From: JBDUDR01 sp040002845
GTDB lineage: Bacteria; Actinomycetota; Actinomycetes; Propionibacteriales; Nocardioidaceae
Direction: 5' to 3'
DNA length: 14,370 nt
NCBI GenBank assembly: GCA_040002845.1
Contig: JBDUDR010000066.1
Span: forward strand, 1-14,370
The position numbers and the translations under genes were made by a program. Below are positions 1 to 6,330 of this stretch, in pieces. Within the stretch, counting starts at the first letter, position 1; each line of letters opens with the position of its first letter. Below the pieces are notes generated by a model, which was given only the letters and a program-made list of their open reading frames with translations, searched no databases and was not told the DNA's origin.

Positions 1-41
1 GTGGACGAGGATGGGCGTGCGCGAGGGGTCTCGAACGTGCG

Positions 42-1103
42 TCAGGGGCGGTTGCGCTGGGTCTTGCGGTTCGCCCGGGTGAACTGCTTCCACAGCTTGG
101 TCTGCTCAGCCCGGAGCCGAGCATCCGAGCGACGCTCCATCCAGGCCATCTCACGATGAAGTTTCAGCCACGACTCGTAACGTCGCTGCGGCAGACTTCC
201 GTCGGCCACCGCGGCCTGCACCGCGCAGTCGGGTTCGCTCACGTGGCTGCAGTCGCTGAATCGGCACTCCGGCACAAGCGCCTCGACATCGGCGAAGGTC
301 GCCGCGATCCCATCGGCTGCATCGATCAACCCGACCCCGCGCAGTCCGGGCGTGTCGATGACGGCTCCGCCGACCGGCAGCGTCACGAGCTCCCGCCGAA
401 CCGACGTGTGACGCCCCCGCCCGTCGTCGCGGATCGCACGCGTGGTCAACACGTCCGCCCCCACCAGGGCGTTCACCAGGCTGGACTTGCCGCCTCCCGA
501 TGACCCGACCAATGCCAGCGTGCCGCCTTCCGCGAGCATGATGCGCAGCTCCTCGATGCCCTCGCTGGTCACCACGCTGCAACACAACACCTGCGCACCA
601 GGGGCGGCAGCGCGAACGTCCTCGGCCACCAACCATGCGTCCGCGACCAGATCGGCCTTGGTCAACAGCACGACCGGAGCGGCTCCGCTGTCCCAGGCCA
701 AGGCCAAGAGCCGCTCCAGCTTGCCTAGCACCGGATCGGGGATCAGGGGTACGACAACACCGACCAGGTCAACATTTGCGGCTAGCACTTGTGCCTCGGA
801 ACGGCCACTCACCACCGCTCGCTTGATCGCGGCCCGCCGCGGCAGCAGTCCTTCGACCGTTGCCGCGCCGTCAGACCAGCGACGCACCGCGCACCAGTCG
901 CCTGTGCAGGGGCCGGCGGTCCTGTCGGTGGCCATCGCGTCCAGCACGTCACCGCACGCGCTGGCGCGCATCGGACCGGACTGCGTCAGAAGCGTGCACA
1001 CCCCGCGGTCGACCCGTACCACCCGGCCAGCCTCGCAGTGCGCGTACGCTTCAAGCGCTGCGCGATAGGCGTCATCCCAGCCAATTGCGTGCAAGTCGAC
1101 CAT
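42..1103 (-). CDS. rsgA: Ribosome small-subunit-dependent GTPase A
   Basis: RsgA is a GTPase that acts late in 30S ribosomal subunit maturation. The order of GTPase motifs is circularly permuted, as the family requires: G4 TKAD (residues 148-151), then the P-loop GSSGGGKSS (200-208), then G3 DTPG (250-253). The C-terminal zinc site is CRFSDCSHVSEPDC, with ligands C280, C285, H287 and C293. The N-terminus carries the OB-fold part. I start it at ATG 1103 (353 aa, normal for actinobacterial members) because family-like sequence begins at MVDLHAIGW. A GTG at 1142 preceded by AAAGG is a possible alternative start. The open frame runs back to 1355, but that part overlaps the upstream membrane-protein gene and looks non-coding. 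The upstream gene ends 163 bp away in the same direction. The motif match makes the assignment secure; the exact start is less so. Confidence 0.93.
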   Translation of the reverse strand: MVDLHAIGWDDAYRAALEAYAHCEAGRVVRVDRGVCTLLTQSGPMRASACGDVLDAMATDRTAGPCTGDWCAVRRWSDGAATVEGLLPRRAAIKRAVVSGRSEAQVLAANVDLVGVVVPLIPDPVLGKLERLLALAWDSGAAPVVLLTKADLVADAWLVAEDVRAAAPGAQVLCCSVVTSEGIEELRIMLAEGGTLALVGSSGGGKSSLVNALVGADVLTTRAIRDDGRGRHTSVRRELVTLPVGGAVIDTPGLRGVGLIDAADGIAATFADVEALVPECRFSDCSHVSEPDCAVQAAVADGSLPQRRYESWLKLHREMAWMERRSDARLRAEQTKLWKQFTRANRKTQRNRP

Positions 1104-1266
1104 GTGGCCGGGTGCATAGGCCCCGGTGGAAGCTGCGGTCACAAACGCTGCCTTTCGGAGTGGGCGTCCCTCGCCGATCGCGTGCGACGGTCCGCCGGTC
1201 TGGGTCGAGGGTAAGCACCAGAGTCGTCCGGATGCACCCAGATTTCCGGCTGTGGGGCTGTGCGGC

Positions 1267-2241
1267 TCAGCAGACGTCGTCGATGTCGAGCTCTGAGTCC
1301 TGCCGCTGCCGTCGCAGTCGCCGGACCAGCTCCAGCCGTGCCGTGGCCGTCTCACTCTCCGGCCACACCCGGTCGAACGCGGCGTTCAGGGCAGCACCGA
1401 TCAGCACCGCGATCGAGGTGAGATACAGCCAGATCAGCACGGCGATCGGCGCGGCCAACGGACCATAGATCGAGGTTCCGCCGCCCGCATGCTGGAGTGT
1501 AAAGCGCAGCGCCCAGCTGCCACCGATCCACAAGGACAGGGCCAGCGCCGCGCCAGGCATGTCATGGCGCCACGAGGTGCGTACTGGCACCGACAGGTGG
1601 TAAAGCGTGGTCAAGAACAGCACGCTGAGCAGGATGACGGTCGGCCAGTAGAGCGTGTTCACGAAGTCGAACCGGGGCGGTAACAGCTGGTCGATCAGGT
1701 CAGGACCGACCAGCACCAGCGGCAGTAAGACGATTCCGACCACGAGTCCGACCACGTACAGCGAGAACGACAGGGCCCGGGTGCGGACGATTCCACGACG
1801 CCCGCCCAGGCCGTACATGATCGTTATCGTGTCGACGAACACGTTGAGTGCCCGCGACCCTGACCAGAGCGCGAGCACGAAGCCGATCGAGATCACATCG
1901 ACGCGGCCGCCGCTCAGCACGTCGTTGAGGGTCGGCACGATCACGTTCTGAACCGAGTCCTCGGTGAGCGCCCTCGATGACAGCTCGATCACATGGTGAC
2001 GGATGTTCTGCACCTGGGCCACGTCGAAGCGGTTCGCGGCGTACCCAATGCTGCCGGCCAGACCGAAGACCAGCGGGGGCAGCGAGAGGATCGCGAAGAA
2101 GGCGGCCTCGGCTGCAAGTCCGGTGACGCGGTACCGGAAGCACGAACTCACGGTCGACGTGATCAGGCGCCAGACGGTGGCCCGGATCGCTGTCAGCCGG
2201 GACGTTGGAGTGGCTGCGCTGTCAATCGACGATGCGGCCAT
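1267..2241 (-). CDS. YihY/BrkB-family inner-membrane protein
   Basis: This is a 324-aa polytopic membrane protein of the YihY/virulence factor BrkB family, once misnamed ribonuclease BN. Its molecular function is not established. About six hydrophobic segments can be seen, near residues 38-68, 115-137, 156-184, 198-220, 230-250 and 258-290, with a charged Arg/Glu/Asp-rich cytoplasmic-looking tail (292-324). The N-terminal AAEAAFFAILSLPPL stretch and the late GPLAAPIAVLIWLYLTS helix are typical of the family. The ATG at 2241 is preceded by AGAGG about 3-4 nt upstream. The gene is divergent from aidB with only 18 bp between start codons, so its promoter must lie inside aidB coding sequence or in that gap. 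The family call is firm; no substrate or role can be named. Confidence 0.88.
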   Translation of the reverse strand: MAASSIDSAATPTSRLTAIRATVWRLITSTVSSCFRYRVTGLAAEAAFFAILSLPPLVFGLAGSIGYAANRFDVAQVQNIRHHVIELSSRALTEDSVQNVIVPTLNDVLSGGRVDVISIGFVLALWSGSRALNVFVDTITIMYGLGGRRGIVRTRALSFSLYVVGLVVGIVLLPLVLVGPDLIDQLLPPRFDFVNTLYWPTVILLSVLFLTTLYHLSVPVRTSWRHDMPGAALALSLWIGGSWALRFTLQHAGGGTSIYGPLAAPIAVLIWLYLTSIAVLIGAALNAAFDRVWPESETATARLELVRRLRRQRQDSELDIDDVC

Positions 2242-2253
2242 GCCCTCTACGGT
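2226..2253 (+). promoter_or_regulatory. Candidate promoter for leaderless aidB transcript
   Basis: TCGACG at 2226-2231 and TACGGT at 2248-2253 are separated by 16 bp. The second hexamer sits exactly at -12 to -7 relative to the A of the aidB ATG at 2260, the geometry of a leaderless transcript. There is no strong ribosome binding site before this ATG. The same bases read TACCGT (2254-2249) on the other strand, which also fits a TANNNT -10 element, this time for the divergent membrane-protein gene. This is inference from spacing and weak consensus only. Confidence 0.3.
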
Positions 2254-2259
2254 AACGAC

Positions 2260-3897
2260 ATGGGGACCAAAACGAGCCGTCTAGCCACGAACCAGGCACC
2301 GCCTGTTCCTGACCACGATGCCGTCAGGAGCGATCCCGGTCTCGTGTCTGCCATCGTCCGGTACGGAGACCAGGCCACCGTCGACGACCTCGGACGACTC
2401 GGATCCGCCGCCGGTGGCCAGGCCGCTCGAGAGCACGGACGCCTGGCGAACACCAACCCTCCCGTGCTGCGCACCCACGACCGATACGGCAACCGAGTCG
2501 ACGAGGTTGTCTTCCACCCGTCCTGGCACTGGCTGATGCAACACGGGGTTGGATTCGGATTGCAGGCCGCTCCCTGGACGTCGAAGGCACTCCACCCGCA
2601 CCTCGCAAGGGCTGCCGGATTCTACGCATGGTCGCAGGTGGAGGCGGGACATGGCTGCCCGCTCTCGATGACGTACGCCTCCGTGCCGGCACTCCGTACG
2701 GATCCGGAGCTCTTCGCGGAGTGGACGCCACGGCTGGCCTCGACGGAGTACGACCCCGGGCTACGGCCGGTGGCGGCCAAGAGCGGGGTGCTCGCAGGAA
2801 TGGCGATGACCGAGAGGCAGGGCGGCTCCGACGTACGTAGCAATCAGACCGTGGCGGTCCCGACCGCTGGCGACGGGGAGTACGTGCTCACCGGCCACAA
2901 GTGGTTCTGCTCGGCGCCGATGAACGACGTCTTCCTGGTGCTCGCCCAAGCCGCCGGTGGCCTGACCTGCTTCGTGGTACCGCACGTGCTGCCCGATGGC
3001 GAGCGCAATGCGTTCGCCATCCAGCGGCTCAAGGACAAGCTGGGTAACCGGTCAAATGCTTCTGCCGAGGTGGAGTTCCACCAGACGTGGGCGCGACGGC
3101 TCGGTGAGGAGGGTCGAGGTGTTCAGACGATCATCGAGATGGTGGCGGCCACCCGGCTGGACTGCGTGCTCGGGTCGGCGGCGCTGATGCGCCGGGCCTT
3201 GACCGAGGCGGTCTGGCACGCCTCTCACCGCCAGGCCTTTGGATCGCCGTTGGTCGACAAGCCGCTGATGGCCAACGTACTCGCGGACCTAGCGTTGGAG
3301 TCCGAGGCCTCCACGGTGCTGGCGATGCGACTGGCGGCGGCAGTCGACAAGCCTGATGACCCCCACGAGCAGGCCCTTCGCCGGATCGGGCTTCCGCTAG
3401 CGAAGTTCTGGGTATGCAAGCGGGCGCCGTTCATGATCGCTGAGGCTTTGGAGTGCCTCGGCGGGAACGGGTACGTCGAGGAGTCAGGCATGCCGCTGCT
3501 GTTTCGCGAGTCCCCGCTGAACTCCATCTGGGAGGGCAGCGGCAACGTCAACGCCCTCGACCTGCTCCGCGCTCTGGCTCACAGCCCCGAAGCCATCGAG
3601 GCGTGGATGGTCGAGGTGGGCGAGTCCCGGGGGGCCGACCGCGCGCTCGACGAGGCGATCGAGGATGTCCTGACCTCGTTGTCGGACCTTTCGGATCTCG
3701 AACGTCGGGCCCGGCGGCTGGCGGCCCGGATGGCCCAATGTCTGCAGGGGGCGTTGCTGGTGCGATACGGCCCTGCCGAGGTCGCCGACGCCTGGTGTGC
3801 ATCCCGCCTGGGCGGAGACTGGGCGGGCACATTCGGCACCATGAGCCGGGACGTGCCGTGCACGAGGATCCTCAGCCGGGGCCTTCCCAGCGGTTGA
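2260..3897 (+). CDS. aidB: AidB-like acyl-CoA dehydrogenase family flavoprotein
   Basis: The product is a 545-aa homologue of E. coli AidB (541 aa), a flavoprotein of the adaptive response to DNA alkylation that binds DNA and resembles acyl-CoA dehydrogenases. The match runs end to end: NQAPPVP near the N-terminus, GRLANTNPP (60-68), FHPSWHWLMQ (85-94), the first dehydrogenase signature GMAMTERQGGSDVRSN (180-195), GHKWFCSAP (212-220), RLKDKLGNRSNAS (256-268), and the C-terminal CLGGNGYVEESG (399-410) with NSIWEGSGN (421-429). The start at 2260 gives the family's usual length and keeps the conserved N-terminus; the frame is open further upstream but overlaps the divergent gene. It stands alone between the divergent membrane gene and an aquaporin gene 141 bp downstream, with no ada or alkA beside it. 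Induction by alkylation cannot be judged from the sequence. Confidence 0.92.
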   Translation: MGTKTSRLATNQAPPVPDHDAVRSDPGLVSAIVRYGDQATVDDLGRLGSAAGGQAAREHGRLANTNPPVLRTHDRYGNRVDEVVFHPSWHWLMQHGVGFGLQAAPWTSKALHPHLARAAGFYAWSQVEAGHGCPLSMTYASVPALRTDPELFAEWTPRLASTEYDPGLRPVAAKSGVLAGMAMTERQGGSDVRSNQTVAVPTAGDGEYVLTGHKWFCSAPMNDVFLVLAQAAGGLTCFVVPHVLPDGERNAFAIQRLKDKLGNRSNASAEVEFHQTWARRLGEEGRGVQTIIEMVAATRLDCVLGSAALMRRALTEAVWHASHRQAFGSPLVDKPLMANVLADLALESEASTVLAMRLAAAVDKPDDPHEQALRRIGLPLAKFWVCKRAPFMIAEALECLGGNGYVEESGMPLLFRESPLNSIWEGSGNVNALDLLRALAHSPEAIEAWMVEVGESRGADRALDEAIEDVLTSLSDLSDLERRARRLAARMAQCLQGALLVRYGPAEVADAWCASRLGGDWAGTFGTMSRDVPCTRILSRGLPSG

Positions 3898-4025
3898 CGC
3901 TCATCGCGGCTGTCGATATCGCCGCAATCCGGTCGACACGCCCGGGAACGCGTGCACGGACGACGACGCAATGCCACGATCTGAGCGACCGGAGTCCGAG
4001 CAACCACGCCGCGGGCCACCGTCTG

Positions 4026-4031
4026 AAGGAG
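4026..4031 (+). promoter_or_regulatory. Ribosome binding site of the aquaporin gene
   Basis: AAGGAG lies 7 nt before ATG 4039 and fixes this start. The 141-bp gap after aidB (3898-4038) otherwise holds only a weak GCGGC/GCCGC hairpin at 3906-3925. No convincing promoter was recognised there. Confidence 0.8.
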
Positions 4032-4038
4032 CTGTCAG

Positions 4039-4665
4039 ATGCGCAAGTATCTCGTCGAGTTCATCGGAACGTTCTTCCTCGTCCTGACCGTGGTCCTCTC
4101 CATCGACCAGGCTCAGCCACTCGCAGCCATCGCGATCGGCAGCGCGCTCATGGTGATGGTCTACGCAGGCGGACACATTTCCGGCGGCCACTACAACCCA
4201 GGTGTCTCGCTGGCGGCGTTCGTCCGCGGTCGCCTCAGCTCGATTGACATCCTGCCGTACTGGGCGGCGCAGCTGGTGGGTGCTCTGGTCGCCGCGTTGG
4301 TCGGCACGTACCTCTTCGACTACAAGGGTCCGGCCCTGTCCCTCAGCGGCGGCGACCTCGGCAAGGCCCTGGTGGTCGAGTTCCTGTTCTCCTTCGCGCT
4401 CTGCTACGTCGTGCTCAACGTCGCGACCTCCAAGGACCACGCGGACAACAGCTTCTACGGGTTGGCCATCGGCTTCACGGTCCTCGTCGGCGCGGTCGCC
4501 GCCGGCTCCATCAGCGGCGCGGCCTTCAACAGCGCCGTGGCATTCGGGGCAACCGTGGCGGGCCTGCTGGAATGGAGCTCGATCTGGATATACCTGGTCG
4601 CCAACCTGGCAGCGGGTGCCGCCGCCGGTGTCGTCTTCAAGTTCGTCAGCGCGAACGACCCCTAG
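4039..4665 (+). CDS. Aquaporin / MIP-family channel with altered pore motifs
   Basis: This 208-aa protein has the major intrinsic protein (aquaporin/glycerol channel) fold: six hydrophobic helices and two half-helix loops. Loop B reads SGGHYNPGVS with NPG at 53-55, and loop E reads SGAAFNSAVAFG with NSA at 164-166. Both canonical NPA boxes are therefore changed, though both pore Asn residues (N53, N164) remain. The position after the second box, Arg in classical aquaporins and part of the selectivity filter, is Val167. The protein is short, with very small termini, which is common for bacterial members. The start at 4039 has a good AAGGAG. glyA begins 31 bp after the stop in the same direction, so the two may share a transcript. 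Family membership is clear; water, glycerol or another small solute cannot be distinguished. Confidence 0.88.
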   Translation: MRKYLVEFIGTFFLVLTVVLSIDQAQPLAAIAIGSALMVMVYAGGHISGGHYNPGVSLAAFVRGRLSSIDILPYWAAQLVGALVAALVGTYLFDYKGPALSLSGGDLGKALVVEFLFSFALCYVVLNVATSKDHADNSFYGLAIGFTVLVGAVAAGSISGAAFNSAVAFGATVAGLLEWSSIWIYLVANLAAGAAAGVVFKFVSANDP

Positions 4666-4696
4666 ACTCGAGTCTGGACCATCACCAGGAGTCGAC

Positions 4697-5974
4697 ATGA
4701 CCGAGCCCCCTACCGACAAGCTCACCGAGTCGCTGGCCGATGCCGACCCCGACTTGGCGGCCCTCATCGACTCCGAAGGCAGGCGACAAAGCGAGTCGAT
4801 CCGGCTGATCGCCAGCGAGAACTACGTCTCCCAGGCGGTGCTCGATGCGACTGGGACCGTACTGACCAACAAGTACTCCGAGGGGTACGCCGGCAAGCGC
4901 TACTACGAGGGCCAGCAGATCATCGACCAGGTCGAGCAGCTGGCGATCGACCGCGCCACATCCCTGTTCGGTGTCGATCACGCGAACGTGCAGCCCTACT
5001 CCGGATCCCCGGCGAACCTGGCGATCTACCTCGCGTTCCTGCAGCCTGGCGACACCGTGATGGGAATGGCACTCCCGATGGGCGGCCACCTCACGCACGG
5101 CTGGTCGGTGTCGGCAACCGGCAAGTGGTTCCGCGCGGTGCAGTACGGCGTGCGACGGGAAGACGGACGCGTCGACTTCGACGAGGTACGCGAGATCGCG
5201 ACTCGCGAGCGGCCCAAGCTCATCTTCTGCGGCGGCACCGCCATCCCTCGCACCATCGAGTTCGACAGGTTCGCGGAGATCGCTCGTGAGGTCGATGCCG
5301 TACTGGTGGCGGACATCGCCCATATCGCCGGACTGATCGCGGGGGGCGCCCACCCCAGCCCGGTCGGGCACGCAGAGGTGATCTCGACCACGACCCACAA
5401 GACACTGCGCGGGCCGCGCGGGGCCATGCTCATGTGCGACCAGGCACATGCAAGAGCCATCGACCGGGCTGTGTTCCCAGGGCTGCAGGGCGGGCCGCAC
5501 AACCACACGACGGCAGCGATCGCGGTGGCTCTGAAGGAAGCGGCTACCCCGGAGTTCTCGGCCTACGCCCATCAGATCGTTACCAACGCGAGGGCACTCG
5601 CGGCCGCCATGGTGGAGGACGGCTTCGACCTCGTGTCCGGGGGCACCGACAACCACCTGATCCTTGCCGACTTGACCAGTAAGGACATCGGCGGCAAGCC
5701 TGCCGCACAGGCGATGGACCGGGCCGGGATCGAGCTCAACTACAACACGGTGCCTTACGACCCACGCAAACCGTTCGACCCGTCCGGGATCCGGATCGGT
5801 ACGTCATCGGTCACGACCCGCGGGCTGACCGCGGAGCACATGCCCCAGGTCTCTGCGTGGATGGACGCTGCCATCACCGCTGCCAGAGACGGCGACGAGG
5901 GAGCGTTGGCTCGCATCAAGGGTGAGGTGGCCGACTTCGTCAAGCCGTTCCCGATCCCTGGCTGGCCAGGCTGA
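4697..5974 (+). CDS. glyA: Serine hydroxymethyltransferase
   Basis: GlyA is a PLP-dependent cytosolic enzyme interconverting serine plus tetrahydrofolate with glycine plus 5,10-methylene-tetrahydrofolate, a main source of one-carbon units. The 425-aa product has the usual length. Visible landmarks are LIASENYVS (37-45), NKYSEGYAGKRYYEG (58-72), ANVQPYSGSPAN (96-107), VADIAHIAGLIAGG (204-217), the PLP-lysine motif STTTHKTLRGPRG with K235, FPGLQGGPHNH (260-270) and IRIGTSSVTTRG (365-376). ATG 4697 is preceded by AGGAG at 4687-4691 with 5-nt spacing. The frame is open far upstream inside the aquaporin gene, but that part is a shadow. No glycine or SAM riboswitch fits in the 31-bp gap before it. 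Its serine product connects loosely to the sulfur genes downstream as a precursor of cysteine. Confidence 0.96.
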   Translation: MTEPPTDKLTESLADADPDLAALIDSEGRRQSESIRLIASENYVSQAVLDATGTVLTNKYSEGYAGKRYYEGQQIIDQVEQLAIDRATSLFGVDHANVQPYSGSPANLAIYLAFLQPGDTVMGMALPMGGHLTHGWSVSATGKWFRAVQYGVRREDGRVDFDEVREIATRERPKLIFCGGTAIPRTIEFDRFAEIAREVDAVLVADIAHIAGLIAGGAHPSPVGHAEVISTTTHKTLRGPRGAMLMCDQAHARAIDRAVFPGLQGGPHNHTTAAIAVALKEAATPEFSAYAHQIVTNARALAAAMVEDGFDLVSGGTDNHLILADLTSKDIGGKPAAQAMDRAGIELNYNTVPYDPRKPFDPSGIRIGTSSVTTRGLTAEHMPQVSAWMDAAITAARDGDEGALARIKGEVADFVKPFPIPGWPG

Positions 5975-6002
5975 GCCGACCGTGGTCGCGACCGTGTCGG
6001 CT
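5974..6002 (+). terminator. Hairpin at glyA stop, possible terminator
   Basis: AGCCGAC (5974-5980) pairs perfectly with GTCGGCT (5996-6002). Inside is the self-complementary GGTCGCGACC, so a two-tier GC-rich stem can form. No T-run follows, so it would be a factor-dependent or weak terminator, or simply a 3'-end stabilising structure. Confidence 0.4.
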
Positions 6003-6017
6003 GTGACTGCGATCACA
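6002..6017 (+). promoter_or_regulatory. Perfect Crp/GlxR-type operator
   Basis: TGTGACTGCGATCACA matches the palindromic cAMP-receptor-protein consensus TGTGA-N6-TCACA at all ten fixed bases. Actinobacterial Crp and GlxR proteins recognise the same consensus. It lies 28 bp past the glyA stop and about 104 bp before the sir leader ORF, so the likely target is the sir operon. Whether it activates or represses cannot be read from the sequence. Confidence 0.6.
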
Positions 6018-6058
6018 CAGTGGGCGTGAATCACTACCAGCTTCTCACATGTTGGTTC

Positions 6059-6081
6059 ATCATCTCGACATGCGAGATGAT
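6059..6081 (+). promoter_or_regulatory. 23-bp inverted repeat, candidate operator
   Basis: Arms ATCATCTCG (6059-6067) and CGAGATGAT (6073-6081) are perfect complements around a 5-nt centre ACATG. The ATCTCG...CGAGAT core resembles the palindromes bound by MarR-type repressors. A weak promoter can be drawn across it: TTGGTT (6052-6057), an 18-bp spacer, then GATGAT (6076-6081). In that case the repeat fills the spacer and -10 as a repressor site would. Because CTGTTGTGTT follows, an imperfect terminator is the alternative reading. Confidence 0.45.
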
Positions 6082-6120
6082 CTGTTGTGTTCTGTCGGAG
6101 CGGTCGTCAAAGATCAAGCC

Positions 6121-6207
6121 ATGTCATCCGCAGTGACCCTCAGGCTCGTGGCGCGACGCCACGTCGACTACTGCCGGCTGCGTTCGATGATGTGTCGTCC
6201 GGCGTAA
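6121..6207 (+). CDS. Cysteine-type leader peptide of the sir operon
   Basis: This 28-codon ORF ends TAA at 6207, 123 bp before sirA. Its core reads LVARRHVDYCRLRSMMCRPA. It closely resembles the short actinobacterial leader peptides, annotated as putative leader peptide, that carry an RRHVD motif and Cys codons near the C-terminus before sulfur-assimilation operons. Cys codons are TGC (codon 18) and TGT (codon 25). The RRHVD codons form a perfect 7-bp hairpin (6147-6163), and the stop codon is the loop of a CGGCG-TAA-CGCCG hairpin (6200-6212). There is no obvious Shine-Dalgarno sequence before the ATG; a GTG at codon 5 is an alternative start. The expected role is sensing charged tRNA-Cys: ribosome progress would set the fold of the downstream leader and so sirA expression. 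The role is inferred from family and position. Confidence 0.82.
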   Translation: MSSAVTLRLVARRHVDYCRLRSMMCRPA

Positions 6208-6324
6208 CGCCGCCCGCTTCGAATCTCAAGAGCCGGGCGCGCGGTCGCGCCGGCTCTGTCGCAACGGATGGTCAACTCGGTTGCGACCACCGCGCGGTCG
6301 CGCGTCTCCCAACCGGAGGACGCG
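6200..6324 (+). promoter_or_regulatory. Attenuator leader RNA with RBS-sequestering hairpin
   Basis: Consecutive structures lie between the leader peptide and sirA. (a) CGGCG/CGCCG at 6200-6212. (b) AGAGCC + GGCGCG pairing with CGCGCC + GGCTCT at 6229-6257, 12 bp with one bulged G and a CGGT loop. (c) GTCGCAAC/GTTGCGAC at 6258-6287, a perfect 8 bp. (d) CGCGTCTCC (6301-6309) with GGAGGACGCG (6315-6324), 9 bp with one bulged A, which buries the GGAGGA ribosome binding site of sirA. Alternatives compete. CGCCCG (6211-6216) can pair with CGGGCG (6234-6239) and break (b). GCGACC (6283-6288) can pair with GGTCGC at 6243-6248 or 6296-6301 and break (c). This suits translation-coupled attenuation. 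The pairings are read directly; the switching order is inference. Confidence 0.65.
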
Positions 6325-6330
6325 CCCCAC

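Noticed and set aside
442..1068. Long plus-strand frame of 208 codons opposite rsgA
   Set aside because: Ser/Thr/Arg-rich shadow typical of high-GC antisense frames, with no recognisable domain, while rsgA on the other strand has all its motifs.
1104..1355. Upstream 84-codon extension of the rsgA frame
   Set aside because: It overlaps the end of the YihY-family gene, has low-complexity Ser/Thr/Gly-rich sequence unlike RsgA, and would give an over-long protein. Family-like sequence begins at the ATG at 1103.
1993..2259. Upstream extension of the aidB frame
   Set aside because: It is antisense to the YihY-family coding region and unlike AidB. The start at 2260 gives the usual AidB length and N-terminus.
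4666..4696. Glycine or SAM riboswitch before glyA
   Set aside because: The gap is only 31 bp, too short for either aptamer.
6268..6330. Earlier start for sirA
   Set aside because: This stretch is the attenuator hairpin region. GGAGGA is well placed for ATG 6331, and homologues begin near there.
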